The notes beneath the pieces were generated by a model. The model was given only the letters and a program-made list of their open reading frames with translations. It searched no databases and was not told the origin of the DNA. Made by a program: the position numbers and the translations under genes. 64,000 bases of DNA from Elmis aenea (lineage: Eukaryota; Arthropoda; Insecta; Coleoptera; Elmidae): the NCBI GenBank assembly GCA_947652605.1, contig OX393581.1, positions 31,924,788 through 31,988,787 of the forward strand. Reading direction: 5' to 3'. Below are positions 38,678-64,000 of the stretch, one piece after another (within the stretch, counting starts at the first letter, position 1; every line of letters starts with the position of its first letter).

Positions 38678-41497
38678 CAATAATCGTTAATTTATTTGCA
38701 AAAATAATTTGTGCTTGTAAATCTTGTTTTTTTCATTAAGTACTATGATATACGTGATTTACAAACAATGAGGGGTTAAGAGAATGCAGTGACCTACTGC
38801 TTCTAATTTTGGTTGTTTTAATTTATAAGTTGTTATGCAGTATTATTAGTGAGAAACTATACTTACTGTTAATTTACTGTACTGCATTTAAGTCTATCGA
38901 TAATTTATTTTTGCTTTCAAAACAAGTCAATATCATAATATTAAATTATTAAATTTAATTATTGTTAAGATTTTATTTATTTTAAACCATAATTAAGGGA
39001 ATGTAATGTTACTTTAAAACAATTTGAAATATATTTCGAGCTGCTGAAATAATTTTTACAATATTTGATGTAAACATTATTCCACACCAGGGGTCAGCAA
39101 CCTACAACCCGTGACAACCCACTCAGTGACTCGCAAAAACATTTAAGGCGATTCACTCAAAGTTAATGCTGATTTTTTTTAATAATTTACAAACCCTATT
39201 TTTCTTTATTAACATCACCTAAGAAAGATTAGAGCGTGACCCGTACATTAAGTGATGAGCAAAAAAATGCAAAATTTGACCGGCTGTGAGAAAAGGTTGC
39301 CGACACCCGTTCCACACTATTATTCTTTTATTATAAAACAAACGACATTATATTTTTTGGTAGTGAAACATCCTAATTTTGTTTTAAAAACTAATTCATT
39401 TTATTTGAAATCTAGATATTGCAGATTTATACTTTTTTTTAACTCGTGTTCCAAATTACTACAAACCTAATATTTATTTTTGAAGATGCAACCTAAAATA
39501 ATACCGTTAGAAAATCTTCCTTTGCTATAGATATTTACATACAATGTAAAGTAAAGGTCGGACGTTCTAAATTTGCCTCAATTTGAAAATTCCATATTTT
39601 AATTCTACAACTTATCAAACTCCTGAAACCATAAAAAAATTGGAAGAGGTTAATTTTGTTTATAAAAGCCAATTGAAAATTGTTATTCTCGTATTAATTT
39701 TTTTTTTATACCGTAGACATTTTTAATGGTTTGGTCATTTATAAATATGTATATACTTATTTGTTTAATTTTGATTTTATTAAATATTTTAATATAGTTG
39801 ATATGTGAAACCCACCAATTTTTATGATGGTGTCAGTGTGAGCTATCGGCTTCATTGCTTTCAAATGCAAGAATATAACGTACGGCCTGTGCTTATTCTA
39901 TTTATTCAATAATAATATAAATAATATTTATTAATATGAACTAATACATAGATCTGATTGTTGCTATTTATATATTGTAAACTTGATATTGTGAAAATAA
40001 AAGAATGCAAACAAATACTGTAATTAATTTTTGTTTGTGAACACATAATGCCATCTTATATATTTCTTTTTAAATCATTAGGTACTTTTGACTTCTGCGT
40101 TGGTTAAAATGGTGGCATCTAATAATTTTAGATTGTACCACCAAAGTCAGGCCACCATGTAAATATTCCTTAATATAAAGTACAAATTAGGATAGCTAAG
40201 CAGAATGTTTCTTTTACAAATTGTTTTTTTTTTACTACTAGGTATATCGTTTTAAAAGGAATAGATGTGGATGATACAAAATGCTTCCACCAATTTAGCC
40301 ATTTAAAAAAAAAATTAGAACGTAAATATACCTAACAATAAATTTCATAAATTATCTTGTAAAAATTTGAAATTTGAATTTTTCTGGAGATTATTAAAGT
40401 TATACTTTATTTTTGCCATACCATGTTACCCAGTCAAAAAACACTTACATTGAACATATATTTTGATTTATTAGTACTTAGTGGACAAGACAGATCAAGA
40501 ATGAAATTATCAACAGTAAAAGCAACCTTGTCAGTTGTTTATAATTGCAGATACATTTTTTTGTAAAAATTAAAATAAAATCCTTAAATGAAGTAAAAGT
40601 TCTGGTAAATATAAAGATGAAAAGTTCAAATTAAAACAAAAGTGATTAAATGTTATTTAGTTTCGTAATGTTTTAAAAATTATTACAATTTTTTTTCAGA
40701 AAAGGTTTTTTTTTGCTTTGTATTTTTTCAGTTATGGACGGCACTAAATCCTTATTTGAATATTTAACTTAAGTGTATTTATAACCTTTTATAAACAGAC
40801 CTGTAAATTTTTGAATAACAATAAAATTGTAATCCTTATTTAATTGTTTATTTAATATAATAGCTTCATCCCACACTTGTGGTTTATATTTTCATAATGA
40901 GATTTTTCACTCGTTTTTAAGAATAAAGGCTTTTAAATGTTCATATAATTAAAGTTTTATGTCATCAAAAGCTATAATCTGCACTTTCAGTAATCTAAAC
41001 TTTGTTAACAGAACTGTGTTGTGGCACAGTTGTAACAAAAATTTTAGGATGATTATACCCAGAATATATTTTAAGAATTTAGAGTCGATCATTGTCGCTT
41101 AAAGCCAATTAAAATTTAATACTCTAGTGCAAAATATGACCCCCAGTGATATCGTTAACTTATAAATGCTATTTCTAAAAACAACTGAAATATAACATGA
41201 TTTATTTTATTTTCACCTGGTAAATTTTAAAATGTGATAATCAAAACTTCAAAATGGAGATTTACGACGTATATTTGATAACTAAATAAATGAACAATAA
41301 CAATGGTGTAACCACATCTATTTTGTGTTATTTACAATACAACTTGCTAATATAAATAAAAACAAAAAAAATTTATACAAGTCGTTATCAAATGGTGTAA
41401 CAAATATACAGACAATACTGCTGGAAAAATTTCAATATAGTGTGAATCCAATGTCACGCAAATAGTGCAGCCATTCACATTTTGGTAAAATCAACTG
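38678..41497. other. Intergenic DNA downstream of Naa50
   Basis: No gene is recognised. It holds the small hAT MITE at 39088-39309. The rest is AT-rich, with only short stop-bounded frames. Confidence 0.45.
39088..39309. mobile_element. Small hAT-type MITE, 222 bp
   Basis: Ends are CAGGGGTCAGCAACC and the mirrored GGTTGCCGACACCCG. A perfect 8-bp duplication TTCCACAC flanks it (39080-39087, 39310-39317). Confidence 0.85.
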
Positions 41498-42160
41498 TCA
41501 GTGAGACTTTTTGGTTTCTTTGATATTTTCTTCGAGTGTTCCGTTAGTTTGTCCTTTTTTCCGTAAAGTTTTTTGCAAAACATGTGCATCAGCTGGTTCG
41601 ATTCGTTTATAATAATGTTCTTTTGTTTCCACTATTTCAAATCCAAATTTTTTGTAAAAATCTATTGCACCTTCATTATTTACTTGGACGTGCAAAAATA
41701 TGCTATCGAAATCTGCATCATTTTCCACATAGCTTAAAACATGTTGCACCATCATTGTGCCTATACCTAATCTACGATAGGGATATAGACATCCCAGGGT
41801 CATTATATACAATCGTCTCGACTTTTCCGATGTATCTATTCGACAACATACAGCACCCACTACAATATCATTATAATAAGCTAGTTTGGCTAATTCTCCC
41901 GCTTCCAATACATCTTTATAAAACTTATCATTGTATGACACTGGGAAGACCACACTATTCAGTTTTTTAAGTTGTTTAATGTTGTGTGGAGTTACATTAC
42001 CTAGTTCGATAGTTGCTCTGAAAAAAAATTAATATAACTGGTTAAAAAAACAACCTGCACATTTTTAAAAATCCATAACCTCAAAAACAAATTATCGAGT
42101 GTGCAAAACCTCTGCTACTTCATTTTTAATAATACATGATTGTTAAACTCACCTTGTCAT
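41498..42160 (-). CDS. Naa50: N-alpha-acetyltransferase 50 (NatE; San)
   Basis: Two exons on the minus strand: an 8-nt coding exon at 42153-42160 (ATGACAAG, then a GTGAGT donor) and 41498-42017 after a T-rich TTTCAG acceptor. Together they give 175 aa, against 169 in human. The protein reads MTRATIELGNVTPHNIKQ and keeps the FPVSYNDKFYKDV substrate-binding segment. The family's catalytic Tyr73 (in RRLYIM) and His112 (in FLHVQ) fall at exactly the human numbering, and the acetyl-CoA loop is RRLGIG at 84-89. Naa50 acetylates N-termini such as Met-Leu and binds the NatA complex; the Drosophila orthologue san is needed for sister-chromatid cohesion. A start at the internal Met (41953) would lose 25 conserved residues, so the tiny first exon is needed. 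It is divergently paired with the bonus-like gene. Confidence 0.95.
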
Positions 42161-42793
42161 TATTGCAAGGCAATTTCATACAAATACTAAAATATTTGCA
42201 CTAAAATAATCAGCCTGACGTTTAAAACAGGGGTTGAAAATCTGAAGATAGGTATAAAATGCCTACCAACAGTATCGTATTATAACCTTACTTTTTATTA
42301 TCGATGTTTATTACAGATGCTGATTTTATTTCTTAAAAAAGACAAATTGTAATAAAACTGAAAATAAATAAATTAATTAATAATAATAATAACAAATACA
42401 CACTCAAATTATTCTTTTTTATTATTTTTACTTTCATTATACATAGTGTGGTAAATAACTTTGGTTGGTTACACTGAATCCATGAAGGCAGTTGCGCGAT
42501 GTAACAGTTAAGAGTTGGCGTCTTAATAAAAAATTATTAAATGGTGTTTATATGTATTAAAACTCATGTGAAATGTTAAAAAGAGTGCGCTTTAATGTTT
42601 ATGCTAAAATTAATTTGGTTTTTAATCATAACTAAAGTAAAATGTAAAGACGAAAGTTGACCTTGTTAAATGTAATTCCTAAAGCCCCAGCACAAACACT
42701 GTACCGCTCAACAAGTGAAAATTTAGTAATAAATACTTCTGTTGACAATGAATTAAGACAGTTATTTATTCATATTGATTTTAGAATAAAATC
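42161..42793. promoter_or_regulatory. Shared head-to-head upstream region, Naa50 / bonus
   Basis: The two divergent start codons are 633 bp apart with no repeat element or other gene between them. No obvious TATA box. Both 5' UTRs probably start here; inferred from geometry. Confidence 0.45.
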
Positions 42794-63354
<20,561 letters not shown>

Positions 63355-63872
63355 GTAAGTACTGATAAGTCGGTGTACATTTAAAACTCGTTAGTAACAA
63401 AACTTTCGTCTTTTCGATAGTGTCAAATAATTATTAAATAGTTATTATTTCTGCACTTTATGAATTACTTTATTAAGTTGAAATTACAATAATAATTTTA
63501 TCTTTTAATGCCAGAGAAGTTCATCCTTCAGATCATATTTATTAATCTATTTTGATACTAAGAAGCAAATAAAGATCAAGGTGCCTCAAAACACCCTTGA
63601 ACTGCAAGGCGGAATAAAAGAGCATTTGGAGATGTTACTTTGGAGCTTTTGTCAAAATGTAGCAGAGAAATGTTAACTAGATGTCGCCTTTGCATTGAAG
63701 TTTAAAAACCTTCGATGAACATATCCTAAATTTAAAACGTGAAATTTTTTAATCTATTTAAGTTGAACATTTTGTTATTACAAATTCATACAAATAACTG
63801 TGTTAACTAAAAATAATGCAAATCAATATATGTATGTAAATATTTAAAAACCTTTTTTTGCTACTGTCTAAC

Positions 63873-64000
63873 CAGGGAAGGTTACGATATATTGTCGCTA
63901 GAATCTGATCCAGGCTGTGTTTATTGCATCAAGAACATCAAAACTAAATTTTTTGCAGTTATACGTGCCACTGGCCATTTCCTTCGGAAAAATGGGAAAA
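63873..64000. mobile_element. Hairpin MITE family r, copy 3, cut by the window edge
   Basis: Begins CAGGGAAGGTTACGATATAT and follows the left arm of the 6616 and 54675 copies to the last base. It lies in bonus intron 10. Confidence 0.65.

Noticed and set aside
41584..41970. Plus-strand ORF of 128 aa
   Set aside because: It is the antisense shadow of the conserved Naa50 coding exon.
63500..63700. Last bromodomain exon of bonus or a transposase fragment
   Set aside because: Translations in all frames hit stops within short distances and do not match the expected bromodomain C-terminal helix; no splice pair fits.

Overview
The window looks like an AT-rich insect nuclear genome, probably a beetle (the order is a guess). 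Spliced GT-AG genes with a mix of 50-60 bp and multi-kilobase introns sit in a background crowded with short non-autonomous transposons. No prokaryotic features are present.

Five protein-coding genes can be reconstructed exon by exon, and every exon junction keeps the reading frame. From left to right: (1) a secreted NPC2-like ML-domain lipid-binding protein, 5739-11576 (+), 155 aa. (2) Naa20, the catalytic subunit of the NatB N-terminal acetyltransferase, 16667-17407 (-), 173 aa. (3) hormone-sensitive lipase, 17802-34165 (+), 11 exons, 758 aa, with an intact catalytic triad. (4) Naa50/San, the NatE-type acetyltransferase, 41498-42160 (-), 175 aa. (5) a TIF1/TRIM24-type chromatin regulator (bonus), from 42794 (+) to beyond the right edge, 988 codons visible, with RING, two B-boxes, coiled coil, PHD and most of a bromodomain. 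Naa20/HSL and Naa50/bonus are both head-to-head pairs with short shared upstream regions. A decayed gene with DUF4806-like features lies at about 2178-4988.

Most of the rest is mobile DNA. There are hAT-type MITEs with 8-bp target duplications (19639, 20170, 25068, 37762, 39088, 50052). There are TTAA-flanked piggyBac-like elements (9517, 22440, 26237, 31617, possibly 53944). Several families of long hairpin elements end in ACAGGGTG and sit at TA sites. One foldback element has iterated ATTCACCGAA termini (14374-15036), and a 2.2-kb foldback cluster carries the motif GATGGCGATAAGTC in both orientations (47841-50030). A tRNA-derived SINE lies at 60181-60423.

The most striking structure is at 56234-59788. 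A hairpin MITE carries a 143-bp insertion and a second element, and that element is split by a 5'-truncated non-LTR retrotransposon with an open reverse-transcriptase frame. The retrotransposon is flanked by 306-bp direct repeats that look identical, which implies an exceptionally long target-site duplication.

All coordinates and alignments were worked out by eye. Family assignments rest on recognised motifs, not on database searches.
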